The notes: generated by a model not told the origin, from the letters alone. DNA of 64,000 nucleotides from Methylopila capsulata (GCF_016907975.1 NZ_JAFBCY010000001.1:62001-126000); one strand, 5' to 3'. Shown: positions 7,846 through 16,238, counted from the stretch's first letter. A program made the numbers and translations.

Positions 7846-9892
7846 CCTTCTTCCCCTTCAGGGCGTCGCGCACACTGTCTCCCAGCATGTCGAGCGCAGC
7901 CAGTGCGTCCTCGTTGTCGCCTGCGTCAGGCGCCTTACGGCTCCCAGATTTGATCCCGAGATGTTCGTTGATCGCCTTGTTCAGCAGCGACGTAACGGCA
8001 GCCCGGTTATCACGCCCTGCGACGGTCTTATCGCGCTGGCCGACTTCTCGGCCGGCGGGCGAGAGTTTCAGATCCTTGAGAATGCGGGCGACGACGGAGC
8101 CCGTGCGTTCGGAGAGTCGCTTGCGCGCGCCAACCCGCCGCGCCTGCGGCTGCACCGGAAGGTCGCCCGCACTGCTGACTTGGGACAGCTCTTCCTGCTT
8201 TCGGCGCAGCGTCTCCCTGAGCTTGTCCTTCGCGATGACGTCGCGCAGGCGCAGGCCCGCGCCGATCTCATGGTCCAGCATCTCTTCCAGAACGCGATCA
8301 TCTTCTGGATCAAGGAACGACCGATTGATGAACGAGCCGACGATCTCGTTATCGACCAGCATCCCGATGTCGAAGCGACGAGGCTCGCCCGATCCGTCGC
8401 CATCGCCATTCTCGTCACCGGCCTCCAGCCACTTCTTGACCATCGCCTGGTCATCGAAATCGAGTTCGCGGAAATCGTCCCAATGGGCGTCGGTGTTCAA
8501 GCCCACATGGGAGACCACGAAGGCGTGGTTGTCCGGGTGGTCGGGCTTCGCCTCATGGACGACGCGCATCACGCGCCCGACGAACTGGATGTAAGGCGAC
8601 AAGCTTGCGAACGGCCGGAAGATGGCCGCCACGCTCAGGGGCGGATGATCGAAGCCTTCGCCGAGCATCTGCACCTGCACGATGCAGTCGAGCTTGCCGC
8701 TGCGCAGATCGGCAAGAACCGCGTCCTGCTTGTCTCGATCCATCTCACCGTAGATTTCGGCCGCCTTCAGGCCCCGCTCTTCATACAGCCCGCGCACCTG
8801 GCGGGCATGGTCGACTGAACAGGCGACGGCGATAATCTGGTGGCGGAAACCGCTGCGCTCACGCAGCTCCTGGAGGTATTTGATGCTGGCGTCGACGATG
8901 TGGCGATTGCACTCCGGCGCCAACGCGACACCACGTCGAAACCATGCATGTTCCCGCAAGGCCATCACCTCCTCCAAGGTGTGCCGTTTCGTATCGTCGC
9001 GGTAGGTGAAGGACAGCTCTGACGGCGCGACGTTCCGGGAGTGGATTTGCTTGATGTACCCCTTCACCATCGCCCGGGTGAAGGGGTAGCGATAGATCAC
9101 TTTGCCGACCGGCCGCGTTCCGTCACCCCGGAACGGCGTCGCCGTCAAGCTGACGACCTTGGCGTTCGGAAAACGATCGAAGACCTTCGCCCAGCTCGGG
9201 GCCACGTTGTGGTGGCCCTCGTCGATCATGATCATGTCGAAATAGTTCGGTGGAAACTGCGGGAGCCAGCGATCGGCCGAGCTAGCCAATTGGTGGATGT
9301 TGGTCACGACGAACTGGCTCGCGTTGCAGTCGTGGAGATTGGCGTCGACGCCATCCAAGACAGCCCGGAATGGCCCCGCCGAAAAATCGTGGAGCGCCCC
9401 CGTTCTCCGCCAGAAATTCTTCGGGTTGCTGATGTCGAGCGACTCCGCGACGCCCGACCGGATCGTCAAATTCGGTGTGATGACGAGCGCGCGGCCTTTG
9501 GCGACGCCGAAGGGCAATGTCGCAATGACGCCGGTCTTTCCGCACCCGACAGGAATCTGCAGGATCACCGGCTCGTTCGAGGCTTCGAAGTGGGTCCGTA
9601 CTGCCCGGTGGGCGCCCTGCTGCGGCTCGCGGATCTTGGGGTTCGCCTCAATGTCCGCGGTAAGGGTCTGAAACATGTGGTCTGGCTCGTCGGCAGCCTG
9701 TTCGGCTCGCCGATACTCGAGCCGGAAGGGTTCAAGATCGGGTCGCCGATAGAAGCGATAGCCGCTTCCCGGACGACGCACCGGCTTGAGCTTGTCGGAG
9801 GCATCCCACCGTCGAAGCGTGTCCTTCGAGACACCGACATACTCGGCGGCCTCGGCAAGGGTTAGGAAATCAGGGGCATCATTCTGTGACAT
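7838..9892 (-). CDS. SF2 DEAD/DEAH-type helicase with N-terminal MerR/excisionase-like HTH
   Basis: The 684-residue protein opens with a DNA-binding helix-turn-helix (residues 9-55: LTLAEAAEYVGVSKDTLRRW and a wing with GYRFYRR), the arrangement seen in MerR and excisionase domains. The helicase core follows: motif I IPVGCGKT (113-120), motif II DEGH (224-227), motif III SLTATP (248-253), GEGFDHP (411-417) and motif VI QFVGRVMRV (436-444). It resembles the restriction-type (type I/III, UvrB-like) SF2 enzymes. The C-terminal 150 residues are charged, with no known domain. The HTH would tether the motor to a specific site or to its own promoter. It is the first gene of the minus-strand arm, divergent from the phosphoribosyltransferase gene. 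Confidence 0.85.
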   Translation of the reverse strand: MSQNDAPDFLTLAEAAEYVGVSKDTLRRWDASDKLKPVRRPGSGYRFYRRPDLEPFRLEYRRAEQAADEPDHMFQTLTADIEANPKIREPQQGAHRAVRTHFEASNEPVILQIPVGCGKTGVIATLPFGVAKGRALVITPNLTIRSGVAESLDISNPKNFWRRTGALHDFSAGPFRAVLDGVDANLHDCNASQFVVTNIHQLASSADRWLPQFPPNYFDMIMIDEGHHNVAPSWAKVFDRFPNAKVVSLTATPFRGDGTRPVGKVIYRYPFTRAMVKGYIKQIHSRNVAPSELSFTYRDDTKRHTLEEVMALREHAWFRRGVALAPECNRHIVDASIKYLQELRERSGFRHQIIAVACSVDHARQVRGLYEERGLKAAEIYGEMDRDKQDAVLADLRSGKLDCIVQVQMLGEGFDHPPLSVAAIFRPFASLSPYIQFVGRVMRVVHEAKPDHPDNHAFVVSHVGLNTDAHWDDFRELDFDDQAMVKKWLEAGDENGDGDGSGEPRRFDIGMLVDNEIVGSFINRSFLDPEDDRVLEEMLDHEIGAGLRLRDVIAKDKLRETLRRKQEELSQVSSAGDLPVQPQARRVGARKRLSERTGSVVARILKDLKLSPAGREVGQRDKTVAGRDNRAAVTSLLNKAINEHLGIKSGSRKAPDAGDNEDALAALDMLGDSVRDALKGKKDG

Positions 9893-9902
9893 ACCGCAAC
9901 CT

Positions 9903-9918
9903 TATGCAACAGTATGCA
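9903..9918. promoter_or_regulatory. tandem TATGCA repeats before the helicase gene
   Basis: TATGCA occurs at 9903-9908 and again at 9913-9918, spaced by exactly 10 bp (one helical turn), 11 bp upstream of the helicase start codon. It is a possible binding site for the helicase's own HTH or another regulator. It could be chance. Confidence 0.3.
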
Positions 9919-10003
9919 TTCAGTCAAGCCTCTAGGCAACGCTTCTCGCGCACTTGGGAGCTTCGGATGCCATTAAGGACGCTGCCATGAAGCTCTTGCG
10001 CCC

Positions 10004-10019
10004 ATACAATATTTTGTAT
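10004..10019. promoter_or_regulatory. perfect palindrome, candidate operator between the divergent arms
   Basis: ATACAA-TATT-TTGTAT is a perfect inverted repeat 60 bp before the phosphoribosyltransferase start. It overlaps a plausible promoter (TTGCGC at 9996, TATAAA-like at 10017). An XRE-type HTH sits in the second gene of this arm, so autoregulation at this site is a natural reading. Confidence 0.45.
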
Positions 10020-10079
10020 AAATCTATCGTGGCCCCGCAGGCAGCGTTCCGGAGGAGCCTGCAAGGAACACTTTTCGTC

Positions 10080-10670
10080 ATGCAGGTTCAGGTTCGAAAA
10101 CTCGAAGGCAGTTGGGATCTCGGTTACGCGCTCCACAAGCATACGCTGTCGAGCGTCTACCTAGGCGACGACGAATACGGCCACCCTCGATTTGACACGA
10201 CGCGCTCAGAGCCCGGCGAGGCGCTATACCAGCTTAAATATCGAGCCGATTGGAATCAGGTGCAGCCGCTCGCAGCGCAAGTGCAGCAATCCTTGCTGCC
10301 GTTGTTCGGCAAGATCGACCTGATTATCCCGATGCCCGCCTCAACGGTGCGTGCGCGCCAGCCAGTCAGTGAGATCGCCAACGAACTCGGCAAACTGACG
10401 AAAACGCCAGTGTTCGACGACATCATCGTCAAGGCGCCCGCGCCCGAAGGCAGCTCGCAACTCAAGAACCTGCACGGCCGCGAGGCGAAGGACGCCGCAT
10501 TGGAGGGACGGTTCAGCATCAACCCGTCCATCACCAACGAAGGGTGCTGGAACGCGCTTGTCCTTGACGATCTCTTTGACACTGGCGCCACGATGGACGC
10601 CGTCTGCAAAACGCTGCGCACGTACAAGAAGATCAACCACGTCTACACCGCTTCGATCACATGGAAGTAA
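10080..10670 (+). CDS. ComF-like phosphoribosyltransferase, possible ShosT-like toxin
   Basis: The product has about 196 residues when started at the ATG of MQVQVRKLEG. Earlier in-frame ATGs exist, but the upstream codons lie over the promoter region. Residues 160-171 (VLDDLFDTGATM) are the PRPP-binding loop of type I phosphoribosyltransferases, and DLIIPMPAS near residue 80 matches the ComF pattern (IPMP). The usual N-terminal zinc finger of ComF is absent. The stop is 4 bp before the next gene, a SLOG-fold/HTH protein. In the described ShosTA systems a PRTase toxin is paired with a DprA/SLOG-type antitoxin, and this pair has the same logic. That parallel is inference; a metabolic PRTase is the alternative. 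Confidence 0.72.
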   Translation: MQVQVRKLEGSWDLGYALHKHTLSSVYLGDDEYGHPRFDTTRSEPGEALYQLKYRADWNQVQPLAAQVQQSLLPLFGKIDLIIPMPASTVRARQPVSEIANELGKLTKTPVFDDIIVKAPAPEGSSQLKNLHGREAKDAALEGRFSINPSITNEGCWNALVLDDLFDTGATMDAVCKTLRTYKKINHVYTASITWK

Positions 10671-10674
10671 TGCC

Positions 10675-11544
10675 ATGACCACTGTCTTCATCGCCGGATC
10701 AATCTCCATCAACCGCCTACATGAGAAGGTGGCGGATAGGATCAACAAGATCGTGTCTTCAGACTTCAACGTCGTGGTCGGAGACGCCGATGGCGCCGAT
10801 ACCTCAATTCAGGAATGCCTCCATCGGTACCAAGCCGGAAAGGTGACCGTGTATTGCACCGGGGACTCGCCCCGGAACAATGTCGCAGAATGGCCGGTCC
10901 ACAGGGTCGTCTCGAAGGCGAAGGCGGGCACGCGCGCCTATTTTACCGCCAAAGACCTGGAGATGGCGCGCCACAGCGACTATGGCCTCATGGTCTGGGA
11001 TTGCAAAAGCACCGGCACGCTCAGCAATGTCATCGAGCTTCTTCGAGAAAAGAAGAAGTCCGTGGTCTTCGTGAACAAGAACAAGGATTTTGTCACCATA
11101 TCGGACAAGGACGGCTTGGAGCGCCTTGTCGCCTTCATGTCGGATCATGCTCGCGCAAAGGCAGAAGAGAAGATTGGCCTCACCGCGAAGATCGCCAACA
11201 TCGCCCACGAACAATTCTCGCTGGACATCGGTGCGAACAGCGAATGGTCAGCAAGCCCGGTGAAGGATCTGGAGCCGTCAGCACCAGCCGAGGCGAGCCC
11301 GGAGCAGACCGAGAGCGTAAAGTTACGCGCGGCGCTCATGACGGCGCTCAAAGAGCATATTTCCCGCGCGCATCTCAGCCAGTCTCAAGCGGCCAAAGTC
11401 TTTGGGGTGACCCAGCCGCGGATCTCAGACCTTACGCGTGGTAAGGTCGACCTGTTCGGCCTCGACGCGTTGGTTAACATGGCCGCTACGGCGGGCTTGC
11501 GCGTGGAGATGCACGTTCGCGAACCTCGCGTCACTGTCGGCTGA
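10675..11544 (+). CDS. SLOG-fold (YspA/DprA-like) sensor fused to XRE-type HTH
   Basis: The 289-residue protein has two domains. Residues 1-145 form a Rossmann-like SLOG domain with FIAGSI at the start, GDADGAD (36-42) as the ligand-binding loop, and a later KSTGTLSNVIELL (111-123). Residues about 215-280 form an XRE/HigA-like helix-turn-helix (SQSQAAKVFGVTQPRISDL). A Ser/Glu/Pro-rich linker joins them. SLOG domains bind nucleotide-like ligands. The fusion suggests a ligand-controlled repressor or antitoxin for the preceding PRTase, acting at the palindrome upstream. The start ATG at 10675 has GGAAG 7 bp before it. Domain calls are good; the role is inferred. Confidence 0.72.
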   Translation: MTTVFIAGSISINRLHEKVADRINKIVSSDFNVVVGDADGADTSIQECLHRYQAGKVTVYCTGDSPRNNVAEWPVHRVVSKAKAGTRAYFTAKDLEMARHSDYGLMVWDCKSTGTLSNVIELLREKKKSVVFVNKNKDFVTISDKDGLERLVAFMSDHARAKAEEKIGLTAKIANIAHEQFSLDIGANSEWSASPVKDLEPSAPAEASPEQTESVKLRAALMTALKEHISRAHLSQSQAAKVFGVTQPRISDLTRGKVDLFGLDALVNMAATAGLRVEMHVREPRVTVG

Positions 11545-11720
11545 CACTGTTCGAGTCGGTTAGTAATGTTAGTCTGGGTGCCTCTGGGTTGCTCAGATTC
11601 ATATTGATCTTGAGCATGCTCTATAGCGGTATAGCTGCCACACAAACGTTCGGGCGGGCACGCCGAGTATTGGTTTATTCGCCCAGATGCGAACGTGCGA
11701 TGCCTTGAGGAAAATCCGCT
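11545..11720. other. intergenic gap between the two island operons
   Basis: 176 bp of lower-GC sequence between convergent genes. I see no gene and no strong terminator hairpin. Confidence 0.4.
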
Positions 11721-13637
11721 CTAGCGAAGCGCAGATGGGGATCTCAGGCGGCCGGGAACCCTGAAGACGATGAGATGCCGGGCGAGCGCACCACCTTCGG
11801 GAACATAAGCGCTATGCCAGAGGCACTCTTCTATGCTCGGCACCGGCCCTGGCCGATCGACGAGTTCGAGTGCGCCGAGAAATCCGAGCCGGACATTGGC
11901 CGCTTGGTAACTGGTTGCCTGCGCCAGGTAGCGATTGGCAGCCTCGGGTGAAAACGCGCCCTCGTGCTTTTTGAGCTCGATAACGAAAGCCGGGCCACCT
12001 AGACTGATATAGAGATCTGTCCGGCCAGTCGCGACGCCGCGCACTTCGGACAGCACCTCCGCACCGACGAGATTGCCCTTGAGGAAGTCGCGGAGGTCTG
12101 CCTGGAGGTCGGCCTCGCTCGGATCCGAGGCGCGCAGATAGGCGCCGCGCGCGCCGAGATCGCGTATCTCGGCATTCTGCCGGTCACTGCAAAACATCAA
12201 AATCTGTTGGAGTACGGCGTCGAATGCCTGCTGGATCTCGCCTGTATATTCGCTGCTGGCGGCCAGTTGATCACGCAACGACGCCAGCACACGTTGCAGG
12301 ACTGGATTGGCAAGCACGCGGCCGTGCGCGACATGGCTGGCGAGCCCGACCTCAAGCGATCGTGCCATGTCAGAGGGAATCTGCTCGGTCGAGGCGCCCT
12401 CGGGGAGAATGCGCGCGAGCAGCGGATATTGCTCATTCTCCCTGGCTTTTCCCGGCCCGGCACCGGCGCGGTGAGCCTCATCCAATCCGGCGCGAAGATT
12501 TTGCGCGATCGTTCGCTGTGCATCAGGCCATTGGCCCTCGCTGAGCAGATCGTCGAGATGGCCCGCGAGGCCGCGTTCGCGCAGGAAAGAGGCCTCGACC
12601 CGGGGACGCAATACGAGCCGTAGCCCGTCGCCGTGGGCGATGGTACAACTTGCGTCATAGACGGCGAGGATGCGATCCATGGTCGTGGCGGCATTGATCC
12701 AGCTCGGACGGGCAAGATCGTCGGCCGCGCGTTGGACCGTGCGCGCGAGTTCAAACCATTCAATATCCACGTCCTGACGAGGCGCGAGCCATGGCACCAC
12801 GTGGCCGGTGCGTAGCACCACTGCACGATCTCGCGCGGCTGTCACCAGATCGGTCAGCGTCGCCTGCATCTCCGCAACGCTCCGGTTCGCCGCAAAGCCG
12901 AGAACGAGATCAATCGCCGATCGATAGGCGCGTGCGTCCGACCGATCATCATCGACCTCGCGCGCCCGTTCGAAAAGCAGCCGTGCCGTGCCTAGGCCGG
13001 CAAGGATCGTTGCCATATCCTTGCCGTCGAGCGCACGCGCCAGATGTGCGAGGCCGAGCTCGAACGCCGCTTCGCTTTCTGCTTCCTCGTTGTCGAGCAG
13101 CCGGTGGAGCATCGTCAGCAGATCGTCATCACCCCATGCATGGAAGGCGGCCCCGCCAATCTTTGCGACATGTTGCGCGAAGGAACCCGGCACATCGGAT
13201 GCGACCTCGGTGAGCTCGAGTAGGGGCCGGTGACGGCTCACATCGCCTTCCAGCGCGAGACGGAAAAGGCCTTCGAGCGCATAGGCAGCAATCAGCGTCT
13301 CGCGCTCGGTCGCGCGTTCCCGAATTCGCCGCGTGAAGATCGCAACGACAGCCTGGGCGATGGCAGCACGCAGCGTCGTGCTCCTAATGAGCCGGTCGAT
13401 CGCGTCGCGGAAGGATTGCGGATCGCGTGCCACAGCGAAACCGCCCACCAGAAAATCATGCAGCCGCGCGCCTTCGGTGGGCGGGGCCGCACTGACCATG
13501 TCGGCGAGAATGTCAAGGAAGGGCGCCGCTTGGAGCCGATCAGCGTCGGCGAGGATTTCATCCACGCCGCCAAGATCGTCGACCGTGATCGGCTGGCTCT
13601 CCGCCAACCGCGCCTCGAGAAGATCAAGCGCGCTCAT
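11721..13637 (-). CDS. large effector-like protein with C-terminal PD-(D/E)XK domain
   Basis: About 638 residues when started at the ATG of MSALDLLEAR. An ATG 42 bp upstream would overlap the preceding gene and add a hydrophobic leader, so it is less likely. The first 500 residues are rich in Leu, Ala and Arg and look like helical repeats. Near residues 535-565 GRTDLYISLG, then FVIELKKHEG, gives the D...E-x-K pattern of PD-(D/E)XK nucleases (about D541, E554, K556), followed by a helix with a conserved-looking YLAQATSY. It is the last gene of an operon with a small winged-helix-like protein and an SMC-like ATPase, which is the effector position in ABC-three-component/Lamassu-type systems. I know no closer family. 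Confidence 0.62.
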   Translation of the reverse strand: MSALDLLEARLAESQPITVDDLGGVDEILADADRLQAAPFLDILADMVSAAPPTEGARLHDFLVGGFAVARDPQSFRDAIDRLIRSTTLRAAIAQAVVAIFTRRIRERATERETLIAAYALEGLFRLALEGDVSRHRPLLELTEVASDVPGSFAQHVAKIGGAAFHAWGDDDLLTMLHRLLDNEEAESEAAFELGLAHLARALDGKDMATILAGLGTARLLFERAREVDDDRSDARAYRSAIDLVLGFAANRSVAEMQATLTDLVTAARDRAVVLRTGHVVPWLAPRQDVDIEWFELARTVQRAADDLARPSWINAATTMDRILAVYDASCTIAHGDGLRLVLRPRVEASFLRERGLAGHLDDLLSEGQWPDAQRTIAQNLRAGLDEAHRAGAGPGKARENEQYPLLARILPEGASTEQIPSDMARSLEVGLASHVAHGRVLANPVLQRVLASLRDQLAASSEYTGEIQQAFDAVLQQILMFCSDRQNAEIRDLGARGAYLRASDPSEADLQADLRDFLKGNLVGAEVLSEVRGVATGRTDLYISLGGPAFVIELKKHEGAFSPEAANRYLAQATSYQAANVRLGFLGALELVDRPGPVPSIEECLWHSAYVPEGGALARHLIVFRVPGRLRSPSALR

Positions 13638-13662
13638 GCTGAAGAGCGCGACGGCGACAGCG

Positions 13663-15591
13663 CTACCATAGATAATCATCGCCCGTCGCGGACCGGCACC
13701 ATTGCTCGCCGAGCCGATCGACAATCGCGCTGGCATTGGCGCTCCCGATGATGATCTGCAGTCCCTCGGTTTCCCGCGAAATCGCCTGAAGCTCGCTCAG
13801 TACGGCGGTCAGGTCATCGGGACTCACTTCTTCAGCAGCTGGGGAATCGACGATCAGGAGACCGGGATGGCGACCGAGGCCCCGTTCCCGACCGACACGA
13901 AGCAGAGCCACCGCAGTCGCGATCCGCAGCCGCAGTCGCTCGCCCGCCGTCACCTTGCTGAAGCTGGTCGGCTCGCCGCCCTTGGTCAGAAGGAGAGAGG
14001 CGTTGGTGTTGAGCTTGACCTCCTCCAGCATCTGCACGCCGAGCCGCTGTCCCAGCGCGAGAATCTCCGCGTTCAGCCGATCGAGGATGTCGCCGCGACC
14101 AGCCTTATAGGCTTTGTCTGCCTCTGCGTGAGCCGCGCTGACGAGCGCTACGTCGGGAGAAACGGCGACGGGTGTCGCAGGCGCGTGGCGCTCCTTCAGA
14201 GCGCCTTCCAGTCGCGCGACCTCGAGTTCTGCCTTGCGGCGCTGTTCGAACGTGGCGCTCGTCGCCGCCTTGGTGAGTGCCTGGCGTGCCTCTTCGAGCT
14301 CGGCGCTGCTCGCCTTCGACTGCCCCCCGAGTGCCTTGGCGTTGGCACGCGCGCGACCGGCGGCAGCCTTGGCAGCCGCTAAACGCTGTTCGCTCGCGTC
14401 CAGCCCCTCGCTTGCGCCCTCCATCTCGTCGATCGGGATATCCTCGGCGCAGAGCGAACAGCTCAGATCAGCGCTTTCGCGCTTCAGCCGTTCGCCCGAC
14501 ACGCGCGTCTCGCAACGCGGGCAGCAAACAGGCTGCAGGCCGTTGAAGAATTGCGTCGCGACGATGTTCTCCCGCAGATCACGCACCGCCCGCTCGTCCG
14601 CGGTCGCGAGGCGTTCCAGTTCGGTTGCTTCGGTCTCGGCGCGGGCTAGGCGCTGCGCGAGATCGAGAGCAATCGGCGAAAGGCGGGCGACCTCGCCGGC
14701 AAGTCGCTCGAGCTCGGCGGCCGTACCGGTCGCCGGCGCGAAACCTTCGAGAATCTTCTTCGCTACCTGGAGTTCGCGGTCGATTCGTGCGCGTGCCGTC
14801 TCCGCGTCTTTCGTGGCCATCGTGGCAGCCTTGGACGCTTTCTCGGTCTCCTGGTCGAGTTCGCGCTTTGCCGTGCCCGCCTGCATGACCGTCGTCGCCC
14901 AGGGCATGCCAATATACATCTGCAGCATCCGCGCGGGCAGGCCGGCCATTTGGACGTCGCCGAGCAACTGCTTGTGGTCGCCGCCAAAATAGAGACCGCC
15001 CGAGAGCGCGGCCCAACCATGCTCGACGACCTGGCGCTCGTCTTCCTTACCCTGCATCGCCGTGATCGGGTCGAGATCGAGCGTGTTCATCATGAAGCGC
15101 GACATCGCGGCCTCGAATCCCTCGTCCGACATGAAGCGGTCCAACTCGTCAATCTCGCCCGACACGCGGCGACGCGCCAGGCTGCCGCGCGGAACACGCT
15201 CCTCGACCGCAAACTCCACCACGTAATGCTGATCATCGACATCGAATTCGACGCACACCGAGGACAACCACCGGCGCACATCGTCCTGCAGGCCCTTGGG
15301 TGTGCCTCGCAGCGCCCACAGCAGGATCTCCAGCACGGTCGATTTGCCACGGAGGTTACGTTCGCTCGTTACTGCCCAGACGCCGGCGGCAAGGTCTGAC
15401 CAGTCGAAGTCGATCGGACCTTGTGCGGTTCCGCGCTTCTCTCCCTTGAAAGCAATGCGCCGCACTGTCAGCTTTCGTGCGGGACGCAGGGGCCGGTCCG
15501 CCGTGATCCCTCGCTTGCGTAGAGCCAACTCCGCTTCTGCGGGGCGCATGCCTGCCTTTTCCGCGACCGTCTCCAGCCAACCACTGCTCAT
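13663..15591 (-). CDS. SMC/Rad50-like ATPase with four-Cys insert
   Basis: The 642-residue ATPase has P-loop GKST at 82-85. The preceding residues are ERNLR, so the first Gly of a normal Walker A is replaced by Glu. Coiled-coil-like Ala/Glu/Arg stretches (240-340 and 390-480) flank a zinc-binding insert with CPRC (357-360) and CSLC (378-381). The C-terminal half has an ABC signature-like KVTAGER (546-552) and Walker B LLIVDSPAAEE (578-588), where Ser follows the Asp and the acidic pair comes later. This layout fits a Rad50/SMC-type dimer sensing DNA ends or structure. It overlaps the upstream gene by 4 bp and is followed 25 bp later by the nuclease-like gene. Confidence 0.75.
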   Translation of the reverse strand: MSSGWLETVAEKAGMRPAEAELALRKRGITADRPLRPARKLTVRRIAFKGEKRGTAQGPIDFDWSDLAAGVWAVTSERNLRGKSTVLEILLWALRGTPKGLQDDVRRWLSSVCVEFDVDDQHYVVEFAVEERVPRGSLARRRVSGEIDELDRFMSDEGFEAAMSRFMMNTLDLDPITAMQGKEDERQVVEHGWAALSGGLYFGGDHKQLLGDVQMAGLPARMLQMYIGMPWATTVMQAGTAKRELDQETEKASKAATMATKDAETARARIDRELQVAKKILEGFAPATGTAAELERLAGEVARLSPIALDLAQRLARAETEATELERLATADERAVRDLRENIVATQFFNGLQPVCCPRCETRVSGERLKRESADLSCSLCAEDIPIDEMEGASEGLDASEQRLAAAKAAAGRARANAKALGGQSKASSAELEEARQALTKAATSATFEQRRKAELEVARLEGALKERHAPATPVAVSPDVALVSAAHAEADKAYKAGRGDILDRLNAEILALGQRLGVQMLEEVKLNTNASLLLTKGGEPTSFSKVTAGERLRLRIATAVALLRVGRERGLGRHPGLLIVDSPAAEEVSPDDLTAVLSELQAISRETEGLQIIIGSANASAIVDRLGEQWCRSATGDDYLW

Positions 15592-16238
15592 TCGCCGAGC
15601 CCTTCCAAGATTGCCGCGAGCCGTGCCAGCACCCGATCGGTGACCGGCTGGATCAAATGGCTAAGTTCCGTTCCCGCATATTCAGCCTGTAGATACTGTC
15701 GGTCCTTCAACGCCTTGCCGCCCTGTTCACCCGCCACCCGCGCCACGATACAGGCACGATCGCGATACCAGCCAAGCTCGGGCGCTGCAGCGGCGATCCG
15801 CCCCAGCGCGTCTTCGCCTGCGCTGGTCAACAGATAGAGATGCTCGCGGATCTTGCCGGGAACACCGTCACGCTTGATCCGAATGAGGTCTGCTGCCCTC
15901 AGGATAGCCAGCGCATTGTCGAGCGGTTCGAACGCCCCGAACAGATAGCGTACCATCGGCAGGCGCCGAAGATCGGGTTCGCGATCATCGAATATACGCT
16001 GTGCGATCGTCAGCAGATCGCGTTCGCCGGACGTCTCGAATTCCGTCAGGAGTTCGTTGGCGAGGTAATCGGGATTGCGCATCCAGAAGTCGAGAGCCTG
16101 CAGGCGCGACTGGGAGTGCAGGACGCACACAACATCGCTTCCCCAGCGGCTTGCATCATTTGCGTCGCCGGCCGCCTGAATGCAGGCGAGCAAGCGAATG
16201 GCTGTTTGTCTTTCGCTGGCAACAGCTATTTCTGTCAC
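15588..16238 (-). CDS. small winged-helix-like component of the SMC operon
   Basis: The 216-residue protein is the first gene of the operon and overlaps the SMC-like gene by 4 bp (ATGA type). The middle part (about residues 95-150, PLDNALAILRAADLIRIKR then LYLLTSAGEDAL) reads as a winged-helix domain with an alternating wing strand, similar to the middle component of ABC-three-component systems. The N-terminal 90 residues are helical. No enzyme motif is visible. It probably bridges the ATPase and the effector; this comes from architecture, not from a family match. Confidence 0.6.
   Translation of the reverse strand: MTEIAVASERQTAIRLLACIQAAGDANDASRWGSDVVCVLHSQSRLQALDFWMRNPDYLANELLTEFETSGERDLLTIAQRIFDDREPDLRRLPMVRYLFGAFEPLDNALAILRAADLIRIKRDGVPGKIREHLYLLTSAGEDALGRIAAAAPELGWYRDRACIVARVAGEQGGKALKDRQYLQAEYAGTELSHLIQPVTDRVLARLAAILEGLGE

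Noticed and set aside
13638-13736. Earlier starts for the effector-like gene (13679 or 13736)
   Set aside because: Both overlap the SMC-like gene and add a hydrophobic or Arg-rich leader; the ATG at 13637 lies 25 bp after the upstream stop and gives a normal soluble N-terminus. The choice is not certain.
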